From an uncultured Solirubrobacterales bacterium (lineage in GTDB: Bacteria > Actinomycetota > Thermoleophilia > Solirubrobacterales > 70-9), in the NCBI GenBank assembly GCA_937910825.1, contig CALEMO010000217.1, forward strand, positions 1-7,423: a DNA stretch of 7,423 nucleotides, read 5' to 3'. The position numbers and the translations under genes were made by a program. The notes beneath the pieces were generated by a model. It was given only the letters and a program-made list of their open reading frames with translations, had not been told where the DNA came from and did not search any database. Below, one piece after another: positions 1-6,033 of the stretch (position 1 is the first letter of the stretch; each line of letters starts with the position of its first letter).

Positions 1-702
1 GCCTTCTTCGACCATTACCTCGTACATGCTGCGCACGCTGTCGAATATTTCGTTCGAGGCCTCAAGCTGCTGGTCGCGATCCGGTTGCTTGACCACCGGA
101 AAAGTGATCGGCTCACCGAATTGCACGGTCACCTTCGGAAAGGTGAACTTGCTCCAGGGACGTTTGGAGCGCTTCGCATGGATCGCAACCGGCACCACCG
201 GCACCCCGGACTCCAGGGCGATCTTGCCGACCCCCGGCCGTGGCTCACCCAGGCCCCCGGTCCGGGACCGGCCGCCTTCGGCGTAGACCAGCACGGAGCC
301 GCCCATGTCGAAGATCGCCTCAACCGTCTTGAACGCTTCTTCGTCGGCGTGTCCGCGGCGCACGGGAAAAACTCCGCCGTGGGTGAAAATCGAAGTGAGC
401 ACCGGCGGTCCGAACAACTGCGACTTCGCCATGAAGCGTAATTTACGGCGCAGGAAAACGCCGCAGAAGAAGTGGTCCATCTGACTGAAGTGGTTGGGCG
501 CGATCAGAACCGCACCTTGCGCGGGCACGTTGTCGGTGGCGAACGCCCGGGTCCGGTAGAGCAAGACGGCAACCGGAGTCAGTACCGCGCGAACCAGTGC
601 GTAGACGGCGTTGGGCTCGCTCGTCCGGGAGCGCTCATGGAACTGGTCAAAATACTCGGCGGGGCGTGGGTCCTTGTAGACCTGAGGTTTGAGTCCTGAC
701 AT
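1..702 (-). CDS. plsC: PlsC-type 1-acyl-glycerol-3-phosphate acyltransferase, 3' end cut by window
   Basis: Reading from ATG at 702 to the window edge gives 234 open codons with no stop, so the C-terminus lies outside. The four acyltransferase blocks are visible: the catalytic NHFSQMD (residues 70-76, His71 and Asp76), FPVRRG (112-117), the acceptor-binding EGGRSRTG (142-149) and VPVVPVA (167-173). Known members transfer a fatty acyl group to lysophosphatidic acid or a related lysolipid at the inner membrane face. The length already seen is close to a complete family member, so little is missing. It lies 37 bases after glpK on the same strand, which fits use of glycerol-3-phosphate-derived substrates. 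No Shine-Dalgarno site stands at normal spacing before the ATG. The family call is secure, but the exact acceptor (lysophosphatidate or another polar lipid) cannot be told. Confidence 0.9.
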   Translation of the reverse strand, partial: MSGLKPQVYKDPRPAEYFDQFHERSRTSEPNAVYALVRAVLTPVAVLLYRTRAFATDNVPAQGAVLIAPNHFSQMDHFFCGVFLRRKLRFMAKSQLFGPPVLTSIFTHGGVFPVRRGHADEEAFKTVEAIFDMGGSVLVYAEGGRSRTGGLGEPRPGVGKIALESGVPVVPVAIHAKRSKRPWSKFTFPKVTVQFGEPITFPVVKQPDRDQQLEASNEIFDSVRSMYEVMVEEG

Positions 703-713
703 GTAGTTGCAGT

Positions 714-719
714 ACCCTA
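714..719 (-). promoter_or_regulatory. possible -10 box before the acyltransferase gene
   Basis: On the minus strand TAGGGT fits the actinobacterial TANNNT -10 pattern and ends 11 bases before the ATG at 702, predicting a leader of about five bases. I see no convincing -35 hexamer. It lies in the 37-base glpK-plsC gap, so it would be an internal operon promoter. Confidence 0.25.
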
Positions 720-739
720 ACCCCGCCTTGCCTCGCGGG

Positions 740-2200
740 TTACTCCGGGGTGCCGGCCGCCCATTCGCGCGAGCGTTCCAGCGCCCGGTGCCACTGCGTC
801 ATCAGGGCGTCAGCCTCGTCCCGGTCCATGCGCGGTTCGAAAGTCCGGCTGGCCTTCCACATCCCGGCAACGTCACTCTGGGACCACTTGCCGCAACCGA
901 TCCCGGCGAGATATGCCGCCCCGAGTGCGGTCGTTTCCGGGATCTCCAAAACGACCACGGGTACACCCAGCAGATCTGCCTGGAACTGCATCAGCCAGCG
1001 ATTCGAAACGGCCCCGCCGTCGGCTTTTAGGATTTCGAGTCTGCGTCCGGCGGATTTCTCCTGGGCCCGGACCGCGTCGACCGTCTGGTAGGCGATCGCT
1101 TCGAGCGCGGCCCGCGCTATGTGGGCCCGACCGGTGCCACGGGTCAGGCCGACGATCGTTCCCCGGGCGTACGGATCCCACCAGGGTGAGCCGAGCCCGG
1201 TCAACGCCGGCACGAAGTAGACGCCATCGTTCGAATCGAGCGAGGACGCCAGCGCCTCGGTCTCATCTGCCTGCTTGATGATGCCGAGACCGTCCCGCAG
1301 CCACTGGACGGCCGCCCCGGTGACGAAGATCGAAGCCTCGAGTGCATAGGTGACCTGCTCGTCAATCCCCCAGGCGATCGTCGCCAAGAGGCCCGAATCC
1401 GGCACGGGAGCTTCTTCACCCGCGTTGAGCAGGACGAAGCTGCCGGTTCCATATGTGTTTTTCGCCGTCCCCGGCTGATGGCAGGCCTGGCCGAAAAGGG
1501 CCGCCTGCTGGTCACCGGCGATGCCGGTCACCGGGACTTCGCCACCGAACTCGGTGGTCGTTCCGAAAGTTCCCGCGGAAGGCATCACCTCCGGCAGGCT
1601 TTCCGGATCGACCCCGAACATCTCGCAGAGTTCGCTGTCCCAGGATCGGGAGAAGATGTCGAAGAGCATCGTGCGTGAGGCGTTCGAAAGATCGGTCCGG
1701 TGCTCGCCGCAGAGGCGGTGGACCAGCCACGAGTCGATCGTGCCGAAATCGGCCCGGTCGGCCCCGGGGGCGTTTTTGAGCAGCCACTCGATCTTGGTGG
1801 CCGAGAAGTAGGGGTCGAGCACCAGCCCCGTACGTTCACGCACCAGCGGCTCGAAGCCACCGGCGCGCAATTCGTCGCAGCGTGCGGCGCCACGGCGGTC
1901 CTGCCAGACGAGCGCGTTGTGGATCGGCTTGCCGGAGTCCCGGTCCCAGCCGACTACGGTCTCCCGCTGGTTGGTGATGCCGATCGCGTCAAGCTGCCTG
2001 CCGTCGATCCTGGCGCCGGCCAGCGCTCTCAGGGCAACTGAGCGGGTCACCCGCCAGATCTCTTCGGCGTCGTGCTCGACCCATCCCGGCTGTGGGAACT
2101 GCTGGCCGAACTCTGCGTAGCCCCGACCCGCGATATGCCCGTTATCGTCAAAAACCAGACAGGTCGAGCCGGTAGTGCCCTGATCGATCGCGAGAATCAT
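740..2200 (-). CDS. glpK: glycerol kinase
   Basis: This cytoplasmic FGGY-family kinase phosphorylates glycerol with ATP to sn-glycerol-3-phosphate. The 486 residues cover the whole family (E. coli has about 502). The N-terminal phosphate loop DQGTTGST is at 6-13. Known glycerol-contacting residues are kept: Arg79-Glu80 in NQRE, Tyr131 in DPYFSATK, and Asp230-Gln231 in GIAGDQQAALFG. KNTYGTGSFVLLN (248-260), the VPALTGLGSPWWDPYARG stretch (330-347) and DGGAVSN (394-400) with TALGAAYLAG (424-433) complete the ATPase fold. The loop before GIAGDQQ is short and lacks the GGKGGTR segment that binds fructose-1,6-bisphosphate in E. coli. The histidine phosphorylated by the PTS in enterococcal GlpK aligns by eye with a Thr. 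Neither control is therefore expected. The start overlaps the upstream glycosyltransferase stop (ATGA), implying translational coupling. Confidence 0.97.
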   Translation of the reverse strand: MILAIDQGTTGSTCLVFDDNGHIAGRGYAEFGQQFPQPGWVEHDAEEIWRVTRSVALRALAGARIDGRQLDAIGITNQRETVVGWDRDSGKPIHNALVWQDRRGAARCDELRAGGFEPLVRERTGLVLDPYFSATKIEWLLKNAPGADRADFGTIDSWLVHRLCGEHRTDLSNASRTMLFDIFSRSWDSELCEMFGVDPESLPEVMPSAGTFGTTTEFGGEVPVTGIAGDQQAALFGQACHQPGTAKNTYGTGSFVLLNAGEEAPVPDSGLLATIAWGIDEQVTYALEASIFVTGAAVQWLRDGLGIIKQADETEALASSLDSNDGVYFVPALTGLGSPWWDPYARGTIVGLTRGTGRAHIARAALEAIAYQTVDAVRAQEKSAGRRLEILKADGGAVSNRWLMQFQADLLGVPVVVLEIPETTALGAAYLAGIGCGKWSQSDVAGMWKASRTFEPRMDRDEADALMTQWHRALERSREWAAGTPE

Positions 2201-2904
2201 CGTCTTGAGAAATACACCTTGGCGAAGTCAAGCATTTGTCGGAAGCGGTGCAGGAAGCCCTGCAGGTCTCGGCCGGTTGCCCGATGGGCGAGTTCGAGTT
2301 CGTACTCGCCGACTTTGTAGCCCGCCCTGACGGCGTCGATGGTCATCCCGGTTTCCATGCCGTAGGCCGGTGCGAAAGGCAGCACGGCTTCGAGGACCTC
2401 CGTTTTCATCGCCCGCTGGCCCGAGATCGGTGCGTCGGCGAGGAAACCGCAACGCTTCTCGATCACCCAGCGGGAAAAGCCGAGCGCGACACCGAAGCCG
2501 CCGCCGACCCGTTTCGCGAAAGCAGCGACCGCGAGATCACATTCCCCCTGTTCAACCGCGTCGACCAGCCGCCCGAGCTGACCGGCGGAAAGCGCCAGGT
2601 CGGCGTCACAGAGAAGGACAAGACGCGGCCGCGGATCGGCACTCAGCATCGCTAGCGCACAGGCCGTCATGTTGCCGCCCTTGCCGTGGACCCGGCCGCG
2701 GCGGATCACCATCGCGCCCGAAGCGAGCGCGATGTCGTTGGTGCCGTCTTCGGATGCATCGTCGGCAATCCAGATCCCGGCTCCCGGGAAAGTCTTCTTC
2801 AGGGCTGCGATCGCCCCGCCGATCGCATCGGCTTCGTTCCTGGCCGCGACAAGGACGGCGAGCCTCGAGCCCTCAGCGTCCCCGGGTGTGTTCGATTCCC
2901 CCAT
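2197..2904 (-). CDS. family 2 glycosyltransferase
   Basis: This is a 235-residue GT-A fold enzyme expected to use a nucleotide-sugar donor. The opening VLVAARNEA (17-25) and DDASEDGT (48-55) form the donor-binding start, GKGGN (74-78) follows, and CDADL (99-103) holds the metal-binding DxD motif. ISGQRA (160-165), YGMETGM (181-187, a likely catalytic acid at Glu184) and an HRATGR...GFLHRFRQ stretch (207-223) resemble the acceptor-side motifs of polyprenyl- or lipid-linked GT2 enzymes. No transmembrane helix or signal peptide is evident, so it is probably cytoplasmic or peripheral to the membrane. It is first in the run GT2-glpK-plsC and shares four bases with glpK. That makes a lipid or glycerol-phosphate acceptor attractive, but this is inference. 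The sugar and acceptor cannot be assigned from sequence. Confidence 0.85.
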   Translation of the reverse strand: MGESNTPGDAEGSRLAVLVAARNEADAIGGAIAALKKTFPGAGIWIADDASEDGTNDIALASGAMVIRRGRVHGKGGNMTACALAMLSADPRPRLVLLCDADLALSAGQLGRLVDAVEQGECDLAVAAFAKRVGGGFGVALGFSRWVIEKRCGFLADAPISGQRAMKTEVLEAVLPFAPAYGMETGMTIDAVRAGYKVGEYELELAHRATGRDLQGFLHRFRQMLDFAKVYFSRR

Positions 2905-2913
2905 CAGCCACAG

Positions 2914-2919
2914 ACCATA
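2914..2919 (-). promoter_or_regulatory. possible -10 box for the GT2-glpK-plsC operon
   Basis: TATGGT on the minus strand ends 9 bases before the glycosyltransferase ATG at 2904. A start of transcription about seven bases downstream would leave an almost leaderless mRNA, which fits the lack of a proper Shine-Dalgarno site. No clear -35 element is seen. Confidence 0.35.
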
Positions 2920-2962
2920 TCCAGCCCGGAGCCCACAGCTTCTCCAGCGAGCCTGCTTGGGC

Positions 2963-2968
2963 TAAGGT
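2963..2968 (+). promoter_or_regulatory. possible -10 box for the biotinyl protein/crotonase operon
   Basis: TAAGGT lies exactly 9 bases before the ATG at 2978, mirroring the box on the other strand of the same 73-base divergent gap. It predicts a leader of about three bases. The AAGG inside it could instead act as a weak ribosome site at 10-base spacing. The -35 position is poor. Confidence 0.35.
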
Positions 2969-2977
2969 TCCAGCCAT

Positions 2978-3190
2978 ATGGCGAACATCGAAGCCCACAT
3001 CACCGGAAATGTCTGGAAAATCACCTGCTCGCTGGGTGACAAGATCGAGGACGGCAACGAAGTCGTGATCCTCGAATCAATGAAGATGGAGATTCCGGTC
3101 GAGTCCGAAGACGATGGTGTGGTCAAGGAAATCAAGTGCGAAGAGGGTCAGTCGGTCACCGAAGGTGACGTCCTCATCGTGCTCGAGTAG
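2978..3190 (+). CDS. stand-alone biotin/lipoyl attachment domain protein (TB7.3-like biotin carrier)
   Basis: This 70-residue protein consists of one biotinyl domain and nothing else. The biotin attachment signature ESMKM is at 33-37, with Lys36 as the expected biotinylated lysine. Methionines on both sides favour biotin over lipoate. The flanking pattern (GDKIEDGNEVVILESMKMEIPV before, then a GxVKEI...EGQSVTEGDVLIVLE half) gives the two-fold hairpin repeat of the family, in which a biotin ligase modifies the lysine and the arm carries CO2 between active sites. It closely resembles mycobacterial TB7.3 (Rv3221c), also about 71 residues. No biotin carboxylase, carboxyltransferase or biotin ligase lies in the window, so its partner is probably encoded elsewhere. 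The next gene starts only 12 bases later, suggesting a shared transcript. Confidence 0.93.
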   Translation: MANIEAHITGNVWKITCSLGDKIEDGNEVVILESMKMEIPVESEDDGVVKEIKCEEGQSVTEGDVLIVLE

Positions 3191-3196
3191 AAGGGG
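3191..3196 (+). promoter_or_regulatory. ribosome binding site fixing the GTG start of the crotonase gene
   Basis: AAGGGG follows directly after the TAG stop of the biotinyl gene and lies six bases before GTG at 3203. This supports GTG as the true start and indicates tight co-translation of the two genes. Confidence 0.7.
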
Positions 3197-3202
3197 TCGC
3201 CG

Positions 3203-4012
3203 GTGCCAACCGCTGAGACCGGCACGCAGAAACTACTGCTTGACTTCCCGGCCGAAGCGGTCGCCCGGCTGACGATCTCCAATCCGCAGAAGCGAAACGC
3301 CCTCGACCACGAGATCCTCGACGCCCTGACCGCGGTGCTGCCCCAACTGGACGACGGCATCTCGATGCGATGCCTGATCATCACCGGGGCGGATCCGATT
3401 TTCTCGGCCGGCTATGACATCGGCTCGATTCCGGCGGAGAACTTCGAGCGCGACGCCGAAGCCCTGGTCTCCCATCCGTTTCCGGCGGCACTTTCAGCTA
3501 TCGACGAGCACCCGTGGCCGATCGTCGCCGCGCTGAATGGCCATTGCCTCGGCGGAGGACTGGAGCTTGCGATCGCCTGTGACCTGAGAATCTGCGCCCG
3601 CAGCGCGAAACTCGGCATGCCGCCAGCGAAACTCGGCCTGATCTACGGCCACACCGGCCTGATCCGCTTCATCCAGACGATCGGGGCCCCCCGGACCCGC
3701 GAACTCTTTTTCACTGGAGAAAACCTGAAAGCCGAAAGGGCCGAGATGATCGGCCTCGTCAACCAGGTCAGCGAGGATGACGATCTGGCCGAGGCGGCGG
3801 TCGAGCTGGCAGCCGGGATAGCCGCGAATGCCCCGCTTTCGATGAAAGGCAACAAGCAGGCGATCGAGATGATCCTCGCCAATCCCGAGCTGTCAGAAGA
3901 ACAGGAGCGGCAACTGGTCGAATTGCGCGAATCCTGCTTCGCGTCGGAGGACTTCCTCGAAGGCATCACCGCCTTCGGTGAAAAACGCAAGCCCAGGTGG
4001 AGCGGGCGCTGA
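3203..4012 (+). CDS. enoyl-CoA hydratase/isomerase (crotonase) family protein, methylmalonyl-CoA decarboxylase-like
   Basis: A 269-residue crotonase-fold protein that starts at GTG behind a good ribosome site. NPQKRNALD (27-35), the oxyanion-hole stretch FSAGYDI (67-73) and NGHCLGGGLELA (112-123) are typical for binding and polarising an acyl-CoA thioester. Glu121 matches the first hydratase glutamate. The second one (Glu164 in rat enoyl-CoA hydratase) is replaced: the motif reads GMPPAKLGLIYG (138-149), with Pro141 at that place and Tyr148 where E. coli YgfG (methylmalonyl-CoA decarboxylase) has its active-site tyrosine. The tail SEDFLEGITAFGEKRKP (248-264) also resembles YgfG. A classical hydratase is therefore unlikely; decarboxylase or another crotonase reaction is plausible. 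Co-location with a biotin carrier supports CO2 chemistry, but this is inference from a hand alignment. Confidence 0.85.
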   Translation: MPTAETGTQKLLLDFPAEAVARLTISNPQKRNALDHEILDALTAVLPQLDDGISMRCLIITGADPIFSAGYDIGSIPAENFERDAEALVSHPFPAALSAIDEHPWPIVAALNGHCLGGGLELAIACDLRICARSAKLGMPPAKLGLIYGHTGLIRFIQTIGAPRTRELFFTGENLKAERAEMIGLVNQVSEDDDLAEAAVELAAGIAANAPLSMKGNKQAIEMILANPELSEEQERQLVELRESCFASEDFLEGITAFGEKRKPRWSGR

Positions 4013-4022
4013 AACTCAGCCC
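4005..4022. terminator. weak hairpin joining two convergent stop codons
   Basis: GCTGA (4008-4012) and TCAGC (4016-4020) pair around a three-base loop. Two more G-C pairs (4005-4006 with 4021-4022) form if C4007 bulges. The stem contains both stop codons: TGA of the crotonase gene and, on the other strand, TGA of the GH3 gene. There is no U tract, so bidirectional termination is only a possibility; the pairing may simply reflect facing stop codons. Confidence 0.25.
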
Positions 4023-5188
4023 GGCAGTCCCCCGCGCATCTTCAGGATCCGGCCGACCGAGCGCCTGAAGTCGCGGCGGTCCAGCTTTCCACGACGCAGC
4101 TGGTCGGCGACCGCATTTTCACCCTTCATCGCCTCGCCGAGGGTCGCGAAAAGCAGCATGTCCATGCCCGCTTTTGCTGCGGCCAGCGAGACCCGTGGTG
4201 AAGCGCCGAAAGCCCTCGACGCAACGGTCTCCAGCGAGTCGGTGATCGTCACCCCGCCGAAGCCGAGCCGACGGCGCAGCTCCCCGGTAACGATGTTTTT
4301 CGTGAAGGCAGCCGGCCTGCCACTGTAGGCCGGGTAGATCGCCGTACCGACCATCACCAGCTCACCACCGGACTTGATGAACGGCCGGTAGGGCGCCTGG
4401 TCGACCTTGCGCAGGGCGGCACGCGACAGGTTCACCCGCTGGACCGCGTCGTCGGTATTCAGGCTGACGTCACCCAACCCGGGAAAATGCTTGGCGGTCG
4501 CCGCGACGCCGCTTGCCTGCATCGCCCGGGCGAAGGGTATGGCGGTTCGCGAAACCGACTTCACGGTGCTGCCGAAAGCGCAGTCGTCACTGGCGATGTT
4601 GCCGCCCGGACGGGCGACGTCGAGCACCGGTGCCAGGTTGACATTGATCCCGGCGTTCTTCAGGTTGAGCCCGGTCAGCCGGCCCTGCTTCTTCGAGAAC
4701 CCGGGCCCGCGGCTGCCCATGACTTCGGCCGAAACGGTCGGTGCTCCCGCGAGGCGCTTGACCAGCCCGCCTTCCTGATCGATCATTATCGGCAGCGGGT
4801 ACCGCCTGAGGCCATCGGGGCGCTTGACCCGATGGATCTGCCTGGTCAGCGAGCGGGCAACCGAGCGGTTCGGCAGGTTGTCGGCAAAAAGGATCACACC
4901 TCCCAGGCGCCCGCTTGCGATCGCTTTCCTGATCGCCTTTGGAACGGAGGTTCCGTTGAAGCCGGCGACGAAGCGCTGTCCCGCGAGCATGCGCGGAGAA
5001 AGGTCCTTGGGCACCTTCGAAACGAGCGAGACCGGCTCGTAGGCCGGGGCATCGCCCGGGCCCGATCCGGCCTTCAGCCCGAAGAAAAAGGCGGCTGCCA
5101 CCACGAAACCGCCGACCAGGACCAGCCTGGTCCGGTTGCGGCGTACCTGAGAGCCGGGCTCGCCAAAGTTGATCGGATTCCTGAGCAT
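4016..5188 (-). CDS. membrane-anchored glycoside hydrolase family 3 protein (NagZ-like beta-N-acetylhexosaminidase)
   Basis: This 390-residue protein has basic residues followed by one hydrophobic segment (about 21-39), which looks like a signal anchor placing the enzyme outside the membrane. The rest is a single GH3 N-terminal barrel: GVILFADN (97-104), IDQEGG (136-141, substrate binding), NLAPVLDV (184-191), KHFPGLG (233-239) and ITDSLE (315-320), whose Asp317 is the expected nucleophile. Such enzymes cleave beta-linked N-acetylglucosamine from peptidoglycan fragments or related glycans. The acid/base loop, which reads like GDTxxDSH in NagZ, here reads GDVSLNTDD (239-247) and lacks the catalytic His. 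It lies 58 bases after yaaA on the same strand. A purine-rich GAAGAGAGG abuts the ATG with no spacer, so the start is uncertain or leaderless. Family assignment is firm; substrate is not. Confidence 0.9.
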   Translation of the reverse strand: MLRNPINFGEPGSQVRRNRTRLVLVGGFVVAAAFFFGLKAGSGPGDAPAYEPVSLVSKVPKDLSPRMLAGQRFVAGFNGTSVPKAIRKAIASGRLGGVILFADNLPNRSVARSLTRQIHRVKRPDGLRRYPLPIMIDQEGGLVKRLAGAPTVSAEVMGSRGPGFSKKQGRLTGLNLKNAGINVNLAPVLDVARPGGNIASDDCAFGSTVKSVSRTAIPFARAMQASGVAATAKHFPGLGDVSLNTDDAVQRVNLSRAALRKVDQAPYRPFIKSGGELVMVGTAIYPAYSGRPAAFTKNIVTGELRRRLGFGGVTITDSLETVASRAFGASPRVSLAAAKAGMDMLLFATLGEAMKGENAVADQLRRGKLDRRDFRRSVGRILKMRGGLPG

Positions 5189-5198
5189 CCTCTCTTCG

Positions 5199-5204
5199 AT
5201 GATA
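5199..5204 (-). promoter_or_regulatory. possible -10 box for the GH3 gene
   Basis: TATCAT on the minus strand ends 10 bases before the ATG at 5188, in the 58-base gap after yaaA. This predicts a start of transcription within a few bases of the start codon. No good -35 element is present. Confidence 0.3.
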
Positions 5205-5246
5205 CGCAGCGCCTTGATCCGCGCGAGCCCGAACGCTCGGCTGCGC

Positions 5247-6011
5247 TCAGACCTCTTCGATTACGTCGAGTGTGTCGTCTCCAGTTTCGATACGCAGGCC
5301 GGCCTCCGAGAGCAGGTGGGCGACACCGTCGAGGTCGGTGGGCATTCGCCCGGTGCTCAATACGAGCCGAGCCACATCGCCCCGGACCGCCTTTGCCATG
5401 TGGGAGATCACCTTGCGCCGGCCGGCGCTCTCGGTGAATCCCCGGACCAGGACCGGCTCGGCATGTTTCGGCTTCCAGGCCGAGCGGTAGCCACCAGAGC
5501 GCATGTCGAGCACCAGCTGCCCGGGCTCGTCGAATCCACTGCCTGCCATCGCTTGCGACAGGTGATTTCTCCAGAACCCAGCTAGCCCACCGATCCGGGC
5601 GAGCTTGGGCTTCATCGAAAGGCGGTAGTAAGGGATCCGGTCGCCTGGTCGCAGCATCCCCCACAGGCCCGAGGCGATCAGGACTTTTCCATCGGCCCTT
5701 TTTCGGGCCAGGGAAGCGAGCGTTGCGAAGTCGAGCCGGTCATAAAGTACGCCGGTATAAACCTCGGCAGCCGGAGCTGCCAGCGAAGAATTGATTCGCG
5801 TATTCAGTTCAATCTCGCCGACCTGCCCGGCGGAAATCGACATCACGTCCAGAGCCTTGCGGACCGGTCGCCCGCCCAGTTTTTCCAATTCACGGATGAT
5901 CTTCTCCCTCGGCTTCGTCAATTGATCGGCGAAGACAAGATCTTCAAGGCATACCGGTTTGCCGGCGGTTGGCGCGGTCTTGCCCTCCGAGGGCGGCAGC
6001 AGAATCAGCAA
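5247..6011 (-). CDS. yaaA: YaaA family peroxide stress protein (DUF328/UPF0246)
   Basis: The product is 254 residues from a TTG start at 6011, matching the family's usual length of about 250-258. It opens LLILLPPSEGKT, the typical actinobacterial YaaA N-terminus. An ATG at 6134 in the same frame would add 41 residues unlike the family and would overlap the transpeptidase gene by 101 bases, so I rejected it. Other family marks are a YTGVLYDRLD stretch (85-94) and SGLWGMLRPGDRIPYYRLSM (114-133). In E. coli, YaaA is induced by OxyR and limits free iron and oxidative damage during hydrogen peroxide stress; its biochemical activity is poorly defined. The TTG lies 22 bases after the transpeptidase stop. 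No strong ribosome site precedes it, so coupling to the upstream gene is likely. The family call is secure; the role here rests on E. coli knowledge. Confidence 0.9.
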   Translation of the reverse strand: MLILLPPSEGKTAPTAGKPVCLEDLVFADQLTKPREKIIRELEKLGGRPVRKALDVMSISAGQVGEIELNTRINSSLAAPAAEVYTGVLYDRLDFATLASLARKRADGKVLIASGLWGMLRPGDRIPYYRLSMKPKLARIGGLAGFWRNHLSQAMAGSGFDEPGQLVLDMRSGGYRSAWKPKHAEPVLVRGFTESAGRRKVISHMAKAVRGDVARLVLSTGRMPTDLDGVAHLLSEAGLRIETGDDTLDVIEEV

Positions 6012-6033
6012 AGGGATCTGGCGGCGCTGAACA

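Noticed and set aside
2370..3068. Open plus-strand frame of 232 codons, arginine- and serine-rich, opposite the glycosyltransferase
   Set aside because: It is antisense to a clear GT2 gene, crosses into the biotinyl gene, and its Arg/Ser/Pro-rich composition is typical of shadow frames in high-GC DNA.
5224..5239. Inverted repeat CGAGC/GCTCG with six-base loop in the yaaA-GH3 gap
   Set aside because: Only five pairs, no U tract, and chance GC-rich palindromes of this size are common; not enough for a terminator.
4487..5437. Open plus-strand frame of 316 codons opposite GH3 and yaaA
   Set aside because: It lies antisense to two well-supported genes, shows no recognisable motif and has shadow-frame composition.
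5074..5664. Open minus-strand frame of 196 codons bridging yaaA and GH3
   Set aside because: It is out of frame with both real genes, and no family motif is visible.
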